A stretch of DNA of 64,000 nt from Bacteroidales bacterium (GTDB lineage Bacteria > Bacteroidota > Bacteroidia > Bacteroidales > Bacteroidaceae). Below, one piece after another: positions 17,451 to 26,911 of the stretch (the stretch's first letter is position 1; each line of letters begins with the position of its first letter). The stretch covers positions 1-64,000 of the forward strand of contig SUXN01000005.1 of assembly GCA_015060965.1 (NCBI GenBank). The letters run 5' to 3'. Made by a program: the position numbers and the translations under genes. Below the pieces are notes generated by a model. The model ran no database searches. It was not told where the DNA came from and was given only the letters and a program-made list of their open reading frames with translations.

Positions 17451-18650
17451 ATGTTATATATTTTTGTAAGCATAATAGTATATGGACTGATGATGTGGGT
17501 AATGAACTATTTCGGGAACATTGCCTACAAGAAACAGTATCCCCAGGGAATTGATGGAACAGACCTTCTTGCCAACAAGAAAAAAGGGTTTATGTCTATG
17601 CTCACAAAAAGCTATTATGCAATACCTATATTAGTATTCTGCTTTTTCTCGGCCTTGAGATTCAGGGTTGGAACTGACAGTGTTTCATATAAGCATTACT
17701 TCTATGAGATACAAAAATATGGCAGATTATTGATAGACGGAGCTGTAGAAGAAGGCTTTATTGTTTTAAGTAAATTTACGTCATATTTCACCAGTAGTCA
17801 CTACCTATTATTCTTTGTACTCGCATTCCTGCAGATTGCATTCATCTACTATGCATTAAGAAAAAATAATTATGCCTTAAAGTACATTGGAGTCTCAATT
17901 ATGCTTTCGGGCTTCTACCTTTCACTTATGAATGGAGTGCGTCAATACATTGTGGCCTGTGCTTTTGTTGCAATGATTCCACTGATAACTGAAAAAAAGA
18001 AGTGGTGGTTGTTTGTGCTTGCAGTGTTTGCATGCTCATTTATGCACAAAAGCGCCTTTTTCCTGCTACTGCTGGGATTACTGTCTTATTTTGTCCTGTC
18101 AAGAGGAATACTGAACATCAAACTGCAGCTTTTGATAGTAGCTTTTTGCTACATTATGATGGACAAAATAGATGTCAGTTTTCTTGACCAATTCTTTACT
18201 CTTGGCGAAAGTGCAGGATATGCAACCGAAAGTATCGAAGCATACACCGAGCTCGAATCGACACAAAAGAGCTTTGGATTATGGGCGATTATGTTGTTGG
18301 TTGTTAAAATTTTCATAATCTTATATAGCAAAAAGATACAACAGATAACCAAAAACGACAAGGTATTCATCATAATGTACAACTTATTCTTTTTGGGTAC
18401 TTGCATTAAGACTTTATTTTATAACAACTTTACGCTTGGCCGATTGTCATACTACCTGATAGTGTTCCAACCCGTAATGTTGTCAATTATGTTGTACATA
18501 ACATCTATTTCGAAATACAAGAAAGACAAATACATATTTAACAGTACCATTGTTTTGCTTGCATTATCATTCTTGTACCTGTTATATGTAGCTTCAGGAA
18601 ATATAATAGCAGAAAACACTCTATACAAATTTGATATATTCCAAAACTAA
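17451..18650 (+). CDS. wzy: EpsG/Wzy-like polysaccharide polymerase
   Basis: 399 aa from ATG 17451 (MLYIFVSIIVYGLMMW); the frame is open upstream to 17415, overlapping the previous gene. About ten membrane helices. Motifs of the EpsG group are visible: FSALRFRVGTDSVSYKHYFY and LMNGVRQYIVACAFVAM. It would join repeat units on the periplasmic side. It is the only polymerase candidate in the locus. Confidence 0.85.
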   Translation: MLYIFVSIIVYGLMMWVMNYFGNIAYKKQYPQGIDGTDLLANKKKGFMSMLTKSYYAIPILVFCFFSALRFRVGTDSVSYKHYFYEIQKYGRLLIDGAVEEGFIVLSKFTSYFTSSHYLLFFVLAFLQIAFIYYALRKNNYALKYIGVSIMLSGFYLSLMNGVRQYIVACAFVAMIPLITEKKKWWLFVLAVFACSFMHKSAFFLLLLGLLSYFVLSRGILNIKLQLLIVAFCYIMMDKIDVSFLDQFFTLGESAGYATESIEAYTELESTQKSFGLWAIMLLVVKIFIILYSKKIQQITKNDKVFIIMYNLFFLGTCIKTLFYNNFTLGRLSYYLIVFQPVMLSIMLYITSISKYKKDKYIFNSTIVLLALSFLYLLYVASGNIIAENTLYKFDIFQN

Positions 18651-18656
18651 TTAAAT

Positions 18657-19691
18657 ATGTCTACACCTAAGATTTCGATAATTATACCCATATACAAAGT
18701 CGAGAAATACCTCGACAAATGTGTACAGTCGGCAAGACATCAGACTTTACAGGATATTGAGATTATACTTGTCGACGACGAATCACCCGACGGTTGCCCG
18801 CAGATGTGCGACGAATATGCAAAGCAGGATAGCCGCATAAAGGTTGTTCATAAAAAGAACGGCGGACTGGGCTTTGCACGCAACAGCGGACTGGAGGTTG
18901 CAACGGGCGAATACGTGACATTCCTCGACAGTGACGACTTTGTAGACTTGTACACATACGAACATTTGTACAACATTGCAAAAAAAGAGAACCTCGATGC
19001 TGTATATTACAAGTTCAAGCGCTTTGTAAATGAAGACGAAGTCAAACAGGAGCCCCCTTGCAACGAAATCACTATATGCGAGAATGATGGTGTAAAAGAA
19101 CTGATGCTTGACATAATTTCATCTGAACCGTCGGCCAAAGTCGACCACAAGATACACTGCTCGTCCTGCACATCTATGTACCGTTTCGAAATTATAGAGA
19201 AGAACAACGTGCGTTTCCATAGCGAGAGGGAACTTATAAGCGAAGACCTCGTTTTTAATCTCGACTTCTTGAAGTACGCCAAGAAAGTTGCATTCAATAA
19301 TGGTGCACACTACCACTACCGTGTGAACCCCACTTCACTGACTAGTGCCATAAGAACCGATAGAGTCGAAAAGAATCTTGCACTATACAGTTACATAAAG
19401 AACAACATTGAAAACTGGGGATTAAATTACGAAAAAGGATATGAGAGGGCTTGCCGTTTCTTTATCGGCAGTTCAAGAATGGCAATATCCTTATACCTGA
19501 ATTCCAAGAACAGCAAAAATAAAGGCCAATGGTTGAAGAGTGAAATCAGCAGACCTATCTGGAATAAAATATTCACGTCCTACAACTGGAAAGCACTGCC
19601 TAAGTACCAAAGCCTATTCTTTTATTCCTGTGTAACTAAGCAAACTTTATTGATAAAATTATTGTGTAAACTAAAATCGATTATAAAATAA
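18657..19691 (+). CDS. glycosyltransferase family 2
   Basis: 344 aa GT-A enzyme: ISIIIPIYKVEKYLDKCVQSARHQTLQDIEIILVDDESPDG at the N-terminus, GGLGFARNSGLEVATGEYVTFLDSDDFVD with the DSDD metal site, and a later LISEDLVFNLDFLKYA segment with the catalytic-base-type Glu-Asp. It is an inverting transferase for one sugar of the repeat unit. It begins 6 nt after the polymerase. Confidence 0.92.
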   Translation: MSTPKISIIIPIYKVEKYLDKCVQSARHQTLQDIEIILVDDESPDGCPQMCDEYAKQDSRIKVVHKKNGGLGFARNSGLEVATGEYVTFLDSDDFVDLYTYEHLYNIAKKENLDAVYYKFKRFVNEDEVKQEPPCNEITICENDGVKELMLDIISSEPSAKVDHKIHCSSCTSMYRFEIIEKNNVRFHSERELISEDLVFNLDFLKYAKKVAFNNGAHYHYRVNPTSLTSAIRTDRVEKNLALYSYIKNNIENWGLNYEKGYERACRFFIGSSRMAISLYLNSKNSKNKGQWLKSEISRPIWNKIFTSYNWKALPKYQSLFFYSCVTKQTLLIKLLCKLKSIIK

Positions 19692-19697
19692 CAGACT

Positions 19698-20300
19698 ATG
19701 CTTTTCAAAATTATTTTTAACGGATTCGAACACGCAAAAGACATCTTAATGTCTAAAATAATGAAAAGAAAGATGAAGTCGTGCGGTACAAGAGTATCGT
19801 TACGTCCTTCTACATCTGTATACTTGGGAGTAGAGAACCTTTCATTGGGAAACAATGTTTCAATACCGCGTTTTTCCCATATTTTCTGTTCACGTGCCCC
19901 ACTTACAATCGGCAATAACGTAATATTCGGTCCTTCACCTACAATAGTTACCGGCGACCACATTATAGACTGTATAGGAACACCTATGTTCCTGTACAAG
20001 AAGAAAGGTCCAGAGGAAGATTTACCCGTTGTAATAGAAGACGACGTGTGGGTTGGTGCAAATGTAACAATATTAAAAGGCGTGACCATCGGCCGTGGTT
20101 CTGTCATTGCCGCTGGAGGAGTTGTAAACAAATCAACACCACCATATTCTATAAGCGGTGGAGTTCCGGCAAAAACCATACGTTTCAGATTTACAATTGA
20201 CCAGATTATCGAGCACGAAAAAAACATATATCCCGAGAACGAACGCTACACTCGCGAAAAACTGGAACAGATTTTTGCCGAGACAAAAACAAAGAAATAA
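19698..20300 (+). CDS. hexapeptide-repeat acetyltransferase
   Basis: 200 aa. Left-handed beta-helix: VENLSLGNNVSIPRFSHIF, LTIGNNVIFGPSPTIVTGDH (His likely catalytic), VVIEDDVWVGANVTILKGVTIGRGSVIAAGGVV and GVPAKTI. Similar in length to the WcaF/maltose-acetyltransferase group. Six nt after the GT2 gene. Likely acetylates a sugar in the cytoplasm. Confidence 0.9.
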   Translation: MLFKIIFNGFEHAKDILMSKIMKRKMKSCGTRVSLRPSTSVYLGVENLSLGNNVSIPRFSHIFCSRAPLTIGNNVIFGPSPTIVTGDHIIDCIGTPMFLYKKKGPEEDLPVVIEDDVWVGANVTILKGVTIGRGSVIAAGGVVNKSTPPYSISGGVPAKTIRFRFTIDQIIEHEKNIYPENERYTREKLEQIFAETKTKK

Positions 20301-20321
20301 AACATTAAGCAAAAAGCACTT

Positions 20322-21080
20322 ATGCAATTAGAATTAAGATACGATTGCCGTTGGTCCGACAAAGCTGATGAGAAATTGATAAATGATTACAACCTGTTGC
20401 AAAACACGGTTTTTCAGAACAATTACAACAAGGAACTTTTCAAGAGAAAGTACCTTGACAACATTTATGGTCCATCTATCATCATTGTTGTCTACAGCAA
20501 TGACAAGCCAATTGGTGCACGAGCTTTTTGGAGGAATGACATTAATGGTGTAGAAGCATATCAGCCTGGAGACGTTTGTGTTCTTGAGGAATGTCGCGGA
20601 AGGGGTGTTTTTACCGAAATGACCAAAAGAGCAATTGCAATGCTTGAAGAGGGGGCTATTATATACACCTATCCCAACTCAAACTCATTCCCTGCACACC
20701 TGAAAATGGGCAACAAGCTTGTAGCAAGCTACTACCCACGCTTGTTCTCGCACAATAAATACCAGGAGGAGCACAAAATGATGCTTGACAAGGATTATGT
20801 TGACTGGTGGTTCTCATCAAGCGACAGAATAAAGCATATCCAAAGAAATAACAGCTATTACCTTGTAATAGACTACGGCTTGCCGTTGATGTACATTGTA
20901 TTGGCTGAGGTTGAAAAGGACGTTGCAAAAAAATTCCCAAAGAGCTGTTTTGGAATCTACTTTTACCGTAGCACAAAAACCACATTCTACAACAAGAGAA
21001 AACGTCCTTTGTACATTGTGTGCAAGAACAATAACATCTCATATATCCCAACCTGGAAAGTTGATTCATTAGGTTATTAA
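20322..21080 (+). CDS. GNAT-type N-acetyltransferase
   Basis: 252 aa. The acetyl-CoA-binding motif is visible as CVLEECRGRGVFTEMTKRAI (the RGxGxF loop), preceded by the beta-strand GDVCV. The C-terminal half, about 120 aa, is an extra domain with no clear relatives that I recognise. In capsule clusters such enzymes acylate amino sugars or link amino acids. It sits 21 nt after the hexapeptide enzyme. Confidence 0.75.
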   Translation: MQLELRYDCRWSDKADEKLINDYNLLQNTVFQNNYNKELFKRKYLDNIYGPSIIIVVYSNDKPIGARAFWRNDINGVEAYQPGDVCVLEECRGRGVFTEMTKRAIAMLEEGAIIYTYPNSNSFPAHLKMGNKLVASYYPRLFSHNKYQEEHKMMLDKDYVDWWFSSSDRIKHIQRNNSYYLVIDYGLPLMYIVLAEVEKDVAKKFPKSCFGIYFYRSTKTTFYNKRKRPLYIVCKNNNISYIPTWKVDSLGY

Positions 21081-21099
21081 AAAAATCAAAATATAAGTT

Positions 21100-22056
21100 A
21101 TGAAACGAGATATCGGCATAGACATAATCAAATTTTTTGCAGCATTTCTTATAACGAACTCTCATATGGAGGCGTTATATCCTCAGAATATGGCATTCCT
21201 TGCCACAGGTGGAGCAATAGGCGATGCTTTGTTCTTTTTCTGCTCTGGATTTACACTTTTCCTGAAACCTATGGGACGTTTTGATTTGTGGTACAAGAAA
21301 CGAATAAACAGAATTTATCCTACAGTTTTTGTAAGAGCCATTCTGTTTGCTCTACTATTCAACATTCACAATGACATCAACCACACAATATTACGTGGCG
21401 GAGGTTGGTTTGTATCTTGTATAATGATATATTATGTCGTTGCATACATTATAGATAAATTTATGTCTAACCATTTGCACCTGGCATTTGGAATAGCATC
21501 TATAATTTCAATAGTAGCCTATTTTATGTGGGACAAGCCCGAAAATTATACTATGTACGGAAACACATACTTAAAATGGGTATTCTTCTTCTTGTTTATG
21601 CTGTTTGGAGCTATTGTCGGTAAAAATCCAAGAACAATCAGCGGAAAAAAATCCCTTCTACTCTTATTCTTGTGCTTTATAACATACTATGCAATTGTAA
21701 TTCCGTCACAGCGCTACGATAAGATAAATGACTTACAGTTACTGTCATTGATACCACTGTTGGGTATTACATATTTCACCTATTCATTGTTCAATTGCAA
21801 CAAGGCAAAACTATTGTTCAACAACAAATATATCAATACCATAGTTATGTTTATCGGTGGACTATGCCTGGAGATATATCTGATACAAAATCCATTATTG
21901 AAGATTGACTTGGGCATTCCTTATCCTGCCAACTACGTCGTAATGTTTATAATGATTATAGTTGGAGCATACATACTGAGATGCTGCGCAAGAATCTTCT
22001 CACAAACATTCAGCAAAGAAGACTACGATTGGAAAAAAGTATTCAAGGCAATGTAA
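21100..22056 (+). CDS. membrane acyltransferase, acyltransferase-3 family
   Basis: 318 aa with about ten membrane helices. N-terminus DIGIDIIKFFAAFLITNSHME is the family start, with the conserved His near residue 22; FFFCSGFTLFLK and YKKRINRIYPT follow. It would O-acetylate the polysaccharide at the inner membrane. Second of the three family members in the window. Spaced 19 nt from the preceding gene. Confidence 0.86.
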   Translation: MKRDIGIDIIKFFAAFLITNSHMEALYPQNMAFLATGGAIGDALFFFCSGFTLFLKPMGRFDLWYKKRINRIYPTVFVRAILFALLFNIHNDINHTILRGGGWFVSCIMIYYVVAYIIDKFMSNHLHLAFGIASIISIVAYFMWDKPENYTMYGNTYLKWVFFFLFMLFGAIVGKNPRTISGKKSLLLLFLCFITYYAIVIPSQRYDKINDLQLLSLIPLLGITYFTYSLFNCNKAKLLFNNKYINTIVMFIGGLCLEIYLIQNPLLKIDLGIPYPANYVVMFIMIIVGAYILRCCARIFSQTFSKEDYDWKKVFKAM

Positions 22057-22086
22057 TACAAATGAAACAATAAAAAAATTACAACT

Positions 22087-22929
22087 ATGAAATTAATAAA
22101 TTCCATATTAGGTTATATAACATACAATATGTTCTACCCTTTTCAAAAGAGCAAGATGAATGTGCTGTCGTTGTATTTTCACGACCCACAGCCCGAATCT
22201 TTTGAAAAAGTAATATTGTGGTGCAAGAAGAAAGGATACGATTTTGTTCATATTGATGAGATTACCAACTACATAAAAGGTGAACCGTCAAAGCACAAGA
22301 AGATGGTACATTTCTCTTTTGACGACGGGTGGCTCACAAACAAGGCATTGATTCCCATAATTGAGAAACACAACGTGCCCATAACAATTTTTGTACCTAT
22401 AGAGCCACTTGACAGCGGAAATTTCTGGTGGAACTATGCGTATGCCAAGCACAAGAGTAATGAGAAGATCGAAGAGTTCAAGACATACGATGAAGAGAAA
22501 TTCAATAGCGAAATAAACAAGATTAAGCAAGAGATTTGCTTGGACAGGGAAGCTGTAACTTTTGAAGAGCTTAAAGAGATGAGCAAGCACCCGCTTATCA
22601 ATATCCAAAGCCATACATACAACCACCCGATACTGACCAATGTCAGCGACAAACAGCTCGATTTTGAATTGTCAGAATCAAAGAAATTCTTAAGTTCACT
22701 ATTGGAGAAGGAAATTGACACGTTCAGCTATCCCAACGGCAGTTTCGGAAGCCGAGAGGAGAATGCAGTGAGCAAATATTACAAATGCGGCTACACCACA
22801 GAGGAGAAATTCGTGCAGCCTGGTGGCAATATTTTCAGAATACCAAGAACCTGCCTTCTTGATAATTATTGGTCGAACCTGAGCCGCATCGTAGGTGCCT
22901 GGAAAGTACTGAAAAAGATTGTACCTTAA
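22087..22929 (+). CDS. polysaccharide deacetylase (NodB-type, CE4)
   Basis: 280 aa. NodB motifs: HFSFDDGWLTNKALIPIIEKH (FDDG metal/base motif), IQSHTYNHPILT (SHTxxHP zinc site) and DTFSYPNGSFG. No signal peptide is evident; the N-terminal ILGYITYNMFYPFQ is only weakly hydrophobic, so it may act in the cytoplasm or at the membrane face. It removes acetyl groups from amino sugars. The presence of both acetyltransferases and a deacetylase points to a finely modified polymer. Confidence 0.88.
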   Translation: MKLINSILGYITYNMFYPFQKSKMNVLSLYFHDPQPESFEKVILWCKKKGYDFVHIDEITNYIKGEPSKHKKMVHFSFDDGWLTNKALIPIIEKHNVPITIFVPIEPLDSGNFWWNYAYAKHKSNEKIEEFKTYDEEKFNSEINKIKQEICLDREAVTFEELKEMSKHPLINIQSHTYNHPILTNVSDKQLDFELSESKKFLSSLLEKEIDTFSYPNGSFGSREENAVSKYYKCGYTTEEKFVQPGGNIFRIPRTCLLDNYWSNLSRIVGAWKVLKKIVP

Positions 22930-22980
22930 TATATAACAAAAATCAGTAAAACAGAACGAATAAAATTTTCATAAAGCAAT

Positions 22981-24015
22981 ATGAGCAAGAAAATCACCAA
23001 AGTCCTGTTCGTAGCAACTTCCCGCCAAACAATGGGAGGCATCTCAAGTGTAATTAAGCGCTACGAAACGATGGAGTTCTGGAAGGAGCATAAATGCGCC
23101 TGGCTGGAAACACAGGTGAACAAAGGCATTGCACTCAAATTGTGGTATATGCTAAAGGCATATATAACAATGCTGTTCATTGTACCGCGTTACGACATTA
23201 TCCATTTCCACACAGTGCCTGGCAGAAGTATAACAATGCAGATGCCTGTTTTTCTATACTCGCTCCTATGGAGAAAGAAAACAATAATCCACATACACGT
23301 TGGAAACCAGCTTCTGGGTCATAAGGACGACAGTATGTTCAAGTATGTGCTGAACAAGGCAACAAAAGTAATTGTACTGGCAAATGTTCTTAAAGATTTG
23401 ATGAAAGAACACTACAATATAGATGCCGAAGTACTCTATAACCCTATAGAAGAACAGGAGAAACGCGACGCCGACAAGATAGAGAAAAGCATATTCTTTG
23501 CTGCATACCTTACTCTGAACAAAGGTTACGACACGCTTCTTAGAGCATTCAAGGAGGTGGCAGAAAAACACCCCGACTGGAAACTTATACTTGCAGGCAG
23601 CGGAGAGACCGAGAATGCCAAAAGACTCATAAATGATTTGGGCATTGGAAATAATGTAGAGCAGCATTTATGGCTGAACAAGGAACAGATGACCGAATTC
23701 TACAAAAAGGTTTCCATTTACTGCATCGCGAGCGAGCAAGAAGGTTTCCCTATGTCTTTTCTTGAGGCAGGAAGCTACGGCATACCAATTGTGACTACAC
23801 CTGTGGGCGGACTCGTCGACGTCATCGACAATGAAAAGAACTGTATGGTCTTTGATTATGGCAATCACAAAAAGCTTGCGCAGCAGATATGTAAACTTAT
23901 TGAAAACGAATCATTGCGAGACGAAATTTCAAAGAACATAACTCTCATTGTCAAGGAAAAGTTCTCTATATCTGCTATTGACAAGGAAATTCAAGAATTG
24001 TATAACAACCTTTGA
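22981..24015 (+). CDS. glycosyltransferase family 4
   Basis: 344 aa GT-B. N-terminal TSRQTMGGISSVIKRYE; donor domain SIFFAAYLTLNKGYDTLLRAF, LILAGSGETENAKRL, and EQEGFPMSFLEAGSYGIPIVTTPVGGLVDVI (E-x7-E). It transfers a sugar from a nucleotide donor to the lipid-linked intermediate. A gap of 51 nt separates it from the deacetylase gene. Confidence 0.92.
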   Translation: MSKKITKVLFVATSRQTMGGISSVIKRYETMEFWKEHKCAWLETQVNKGIALKLWYMLKAYITMLFIVPRYDIIHFHTVPGRSITMQMPVFLYSLLWRKKTIIHIHVGNQLLGHKDDSMFKYVLNKATKVIVLANVLKDLMKEHYNIDAEVLYNPIEEQEKRDADKIEKSIFFAAYLTLNKGYDTLLRAFKEVAEKHPDWKLILAGSGETENAKRLINDLGIGNNVEQHLWLNKEQMTEFYKKVSIYCIASEQEGFPMSFLEAGSYGIPIVTTPVGGLVDVIDNEKNCMVFDYGNHKKLAQQICKLIENESLRDEISKNITLIVKEKFSISAIDKEIQELYNNL

Positions 24016-24021
24016 TTAATT

Positions 24022-25263
24022 ATGCTCAGGATACTCATTAACGCATACGCTTGCAGCCCCAATTGGGGAAGCGAGCCCGGAATGGCCTGGAACTGGATTA
24101 CAAACATAGCAAAACATTGCAGATGCTTTGTAATAACAGAAGGCGAGTGGCGCAACGAGATAGAGGAGGTGCTGAAGACACACCCCCTGCGCGAGAACAT
24201 TACTTTCTTCTACAATCCTGTACCACAGAAAGTACGCGATATGTGCTGGAACCAAGGAGACTGGCGTTTCTACTACTACTACCGCAAGTGGCAAAAGAGC
24301 ACATTGAAACTTGCCGAGCAGATATGCAAGGAACATAATATTGACATAACGCACCAGCTCAATATGATTGGTTTCCGTGAGCCCGGACTCCTTTGGAAAA
24401 TAAAAGGAGTGAAGCACGTGTGGGGCCCCATAGGCAGTATGGGAGAAATACCGTTGCAGTTCCTTCAGGACCTGCCGGTGAAAGTGCGCCTGAAACAGTC
24501 GCTCAAGAACTTTATCACCCGCTACCAGATAAAGCACTCACCTGTAAAGGACGCCATACAGAACTGCGATGCACTCATTGCAGCACTTGATGTCACAAGA
24601 GACCAGATAAAGAAGAACTACGGCATTGAGGTTCCCGTTATTGGCGAGACAGGACTAAAGCCCAACGACGGTTACAAGCACGCAGAGTGCACAGGCCGCC
24701 CCATTGAGCTCTTGTGGGTGGGACGCTTCATACCCACAAAGAAACTCTCCATTGCACTTGAGGCACTGGCAAAAGTAAAGAATCCCAACGATTTCCGCCT
24801 GCACATTGTGGGCAGCGGCACTGATGAGGAGGTGCAACAATACAAGAGTCTGGCAGAGGAGCTGGGTGTAAACGGTATATGTACCTGGTATGGCAAGATA
24901 CCCAACGAACAGGTACAGCGAATGATGAGGGAGAAAGACTTGTTCTTATTCACAAGTGTGTTCGAAGGTGGTCCTCACGTTATTCTTGAATCCATTACAA
25001 ACAACATACCCATACTGTGTTTCGATACCTGCGGACAAGGTGTTGTTGTTGACGAGAGCATAGGTATGAAAGTACCTCTTACAAACCAGGAAGAGGGTGT
25101 TGTTGCCTTTGCCGAAAAGCTTGACTATATAAACAACAACCGCATACTGCTTGCACAAATGTCGGCAAATTGTACCAAGAAACAACAGGAATTGAGTTGG
25201 GACAGCAAAGTCGGCAAGATGATTGAAATCTACAACTCAATTATAGGAACAACTCACAAGTAA
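24022..25263 (+). CDS. glycosyltransferase family 4
   Basis: 413 aa GT-B. Starts LINAYACSPNWGSEPGMAWNW, a pattern seen in a GT4 subgroup of surface-polysaccharide clusters; donor domain with LLWVGRFIPTKKLSIALEALAK, LHIVGSGTDEEVQQY, and FEGGPHVILESITNNIPILCFDTCGQG. Six nt after the preceding GT4, so tightly coupled. Sugar unknown. Confidence 0.92.
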   Translation: MLRILINAYACSPNWGSEPGMAWNWITNIAKHCRCFVITEGEWRNEIEEVLKTHPLRENITFFYNPVPQKVRDMCWNQGDWRFYYYYRKWQKSTLKLAEQICKEHNIDITHQLNMIGFREPGLLWKIKGVKHVWGPIGSMGEIPLQFLQDLPVKVRLKQSLKNFITRYQIKHSPVKDAIQNCDALIAALDVTRDQIKKNYGIEVPVIGETGLKPNDGYKHAECTGRPIELLWVGRFIPTKKLSIALEALAKVKNPNDFRLHIVGSGTDEEVQQYKSLAEELGVNGICTWYGKIPNEQVQRMMREKDLFLFTSVFEGGPHVILESITNNIPILCFDTCGQGVVVDESIGMKVPLTNQEEGVVAFAEKLDYINNNRILLAQMSANCTKKQQELSWDSKVGKMIEIYNSIIGTTHK

Positions 25264-25271
25264 AGCTTATT

Positions 25272-26267
25272 ATGGGAAAAATCATCAGTTTTGATTACAT
25301 CAGGACAATATCAATAATCCTTATTATCTTGGCACACTGTTGTTTTGGTATGAATGGAATGTATTTCCTGGGACAATTTTTTGCAAACACATTCAATATT
25401 ATATTTTTGGCCCTGTCGGCATTCCTTTTAGGTTTGTCGTGGCAGAAGCACAACTGTCCTGAATACAAAATTTCATTCATAACCAAAAGACTACGGAAAT
25501 TATCAAATTCATACTACACATTTATTGTAATAATGTTCATATTCCTGGCATACACAGGATACAACAATACAATAAAGGACTGGTTAATGCATATATTCTT
25601 CCTGCCTTGGTTCGACAAATTGCCCGGATTTGGTCATCTTTGGTTCATAACGATGATAGTAATCTGTTATATAGGAATATTTGTTGTTTCAAGACTGCCC
25701 TGCAAATTATTAACAAATGTAAAGAGGGGGGGGATAATTCTTCTTTTGGTTTCAATTGTTACGCAAATGATAATTGGCAGAATGGGATTGCCCAACTATA
25801 TTCTGGTTTACCTTCTATTGTACATATACGCATTTCTTAATGCCGAAAGGATATTGAACTTTATAGACCGGATTCCATTGAAAAGTTCAATGATTTCGGG
25901 CACAGTCATCATTATTGCAGCAATATTGCTGTTCTATTTTAATCTGCTGAATGAATATACAAGCAAATGGTGCGGAATCATTTCGGCATTGGCAGTATTT
26001 ACCATATTTGTGAAGCTATTCAAGAATTCCGCCAAAAATGCAATTGTTGAGTATATATCAACAATCAGTTTTGAATTATATCTTGTACATCACGTATTCT
26101 GTTTTGGGAAATATTCGTTATACCAAATTATTCCTAATCCCATATTAGGAACAATTGCTATTTTTACAATCAGTATAATATTGGCTGCGCTGCTTCACTA
26201 TATCAGCAATTCAATAAAAAATACTATCACAAATATTGGACAAAAGAATTCTGTTCCTGCTAAATGA
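25272..26267 (+). CDS. membrane acyltransferase, acyltransferase-3 family
   Basis: 331 aa, about ten helices, N-terminus SFDYIRTISIILIILAHCCFGM with the conserved Arg and His, and PGFGHLWFITMIVICYIGIFVV in the middle. Last gene of the polysaccharide locus, 8 nt after the GT4 gene, followed by an inverted-repeat terminator-like element. Third acyltransferase-3 in the window; acceptor and acyl group are unknown. Confidence 0.86.
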   Translation: MGKIISFDYIRTISIILIILAHCCFGMNGMYFLGQFFANTFNIIFLALSAFLLGLSWQKHNCPEYKISFITKRLRKLSNSYYTFIVIMFIFLAYTGYNNTIKDWLMHIFFLPWFDKLPGFGHLWFITMIVICYIGIFVVSRLPCKLLTNVKRGGIILLLVSIVTQMIIGRMGLPNYILVYLLLYIYAFLNAERILNFIDRIPLKSSMISGTVIIIAAILLFYFNLLNEYTSKWCGIISALAVFTIFVKLFKNSAKNAIVEYISTISFELYLVHHVFCFGKYSLYQIIPNPILGTIAIFTISIILAALLHYISNSIKNTITNIGQKNSVPAK

Positions 26268-26323
26268 AATCAGAGCCTCGGTAAATGGAAAGAAAGCAAT
26301 AATTTAACAATTCAAACGAATAA

Positions 26324-26450
26324 GAGGCTGACCCAAAAGTGTTTTTATTTTACGAGAATTTAATTTTTGGAAACTATCTCCGAAAGTATCCTAATAAGCC
26401 AACTTCAAATTTGCAAATTTTCGTCTTTTGGGCCAGCTTCTTTTTCTCTT
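26324..26450 (+). terminator. long-loop inverted repeat at the end of the locus
   Basis: Arms 26324-26339 (GAGGCTGACCCAAAAG) and 26425-26440 (CTTTTGGGCCAGCTTC) pair with two mismatches. An inner ACGAGAATTT/AAATTTTCGT pair is also present. TTTTTCTC follows. It can end the capsule transcript, but the loop of about 85 nt is also what a small inverted-repeat mobile element would leave. Confidence 0.55.
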
Positions 26451-26614
26451 TAAAGAGTTTGCTTTTAAAAAAACATATAACCTGCAATGGAATTTAAGAG
26501 ATTTATACAAGCAAGCATTTTAGTATTTTTCGCCATATTAATACTTGGTGATATAATACACAACAATTCCAATGAAAAGAGATTTTTCGCTACGTTCAAA
26601 ATGACAGCATCACT

Positions 26615-26809
26615 TTATTCGGTCACACAAACCTCGTCCCCACATTTATATTTTTCCCAGGCTGCAATCTCTTCGGCTGTAGCTTTGCGGTAATACTCAC
26701 TTGTTGCGCTCACGCCCTTGCCCTCACGGAAGAACACACGTTCTTCAATGGGTAAATTCTCAATATTTTGGGTGTAATAAACACCCTCTTTTTTCTCTAA
26801 TTTATTCAT
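26615..26809 (-). CDS. small hypothetical protein, phage-accessory-like
   Basis: 64 aa from MNKLEKKEGVYYTQNIEN; an ATG 42 nt upstream is possible. It ends with EYYRKATAEEIAAWEKYKCGDEVCVTE. This type of C-terminal ATxEEI..WE segment is common in short proteins next to tail-fibre-like genes in Bacteroidales, but I cannot name a family. It lies 102 nt behind the tail-fibre-like gene on the same strand; the gap holds TAATCGTT-type repeat words. Confidence 0.5.
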   Translation of the reverse strand: MNKLEKKEGVYYTQNIENLPIEERVFFREGKGVSATSEYYRKATAEEIAAWEKYKCGDEVCVTE

Positions 26810-26911
26810 AATCCTGTAATTTTTGTTGTTGACAATGTCTACTGAAAACATTGTTTAAACTTATCCTTTGCGTATCGTTAAACGTTTGTCGTTAATCGTT
26901 CAACGTTTTCT

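Noticed and set aside
26487-26693. 68-codon frame with a hydrophobic N-terminus
   Set aside because: Overlaps the better small minus-strand gene at 26615-26809; the C-terminal half is its antisense. The N-terminal half could be a remnant but cannot be supported.
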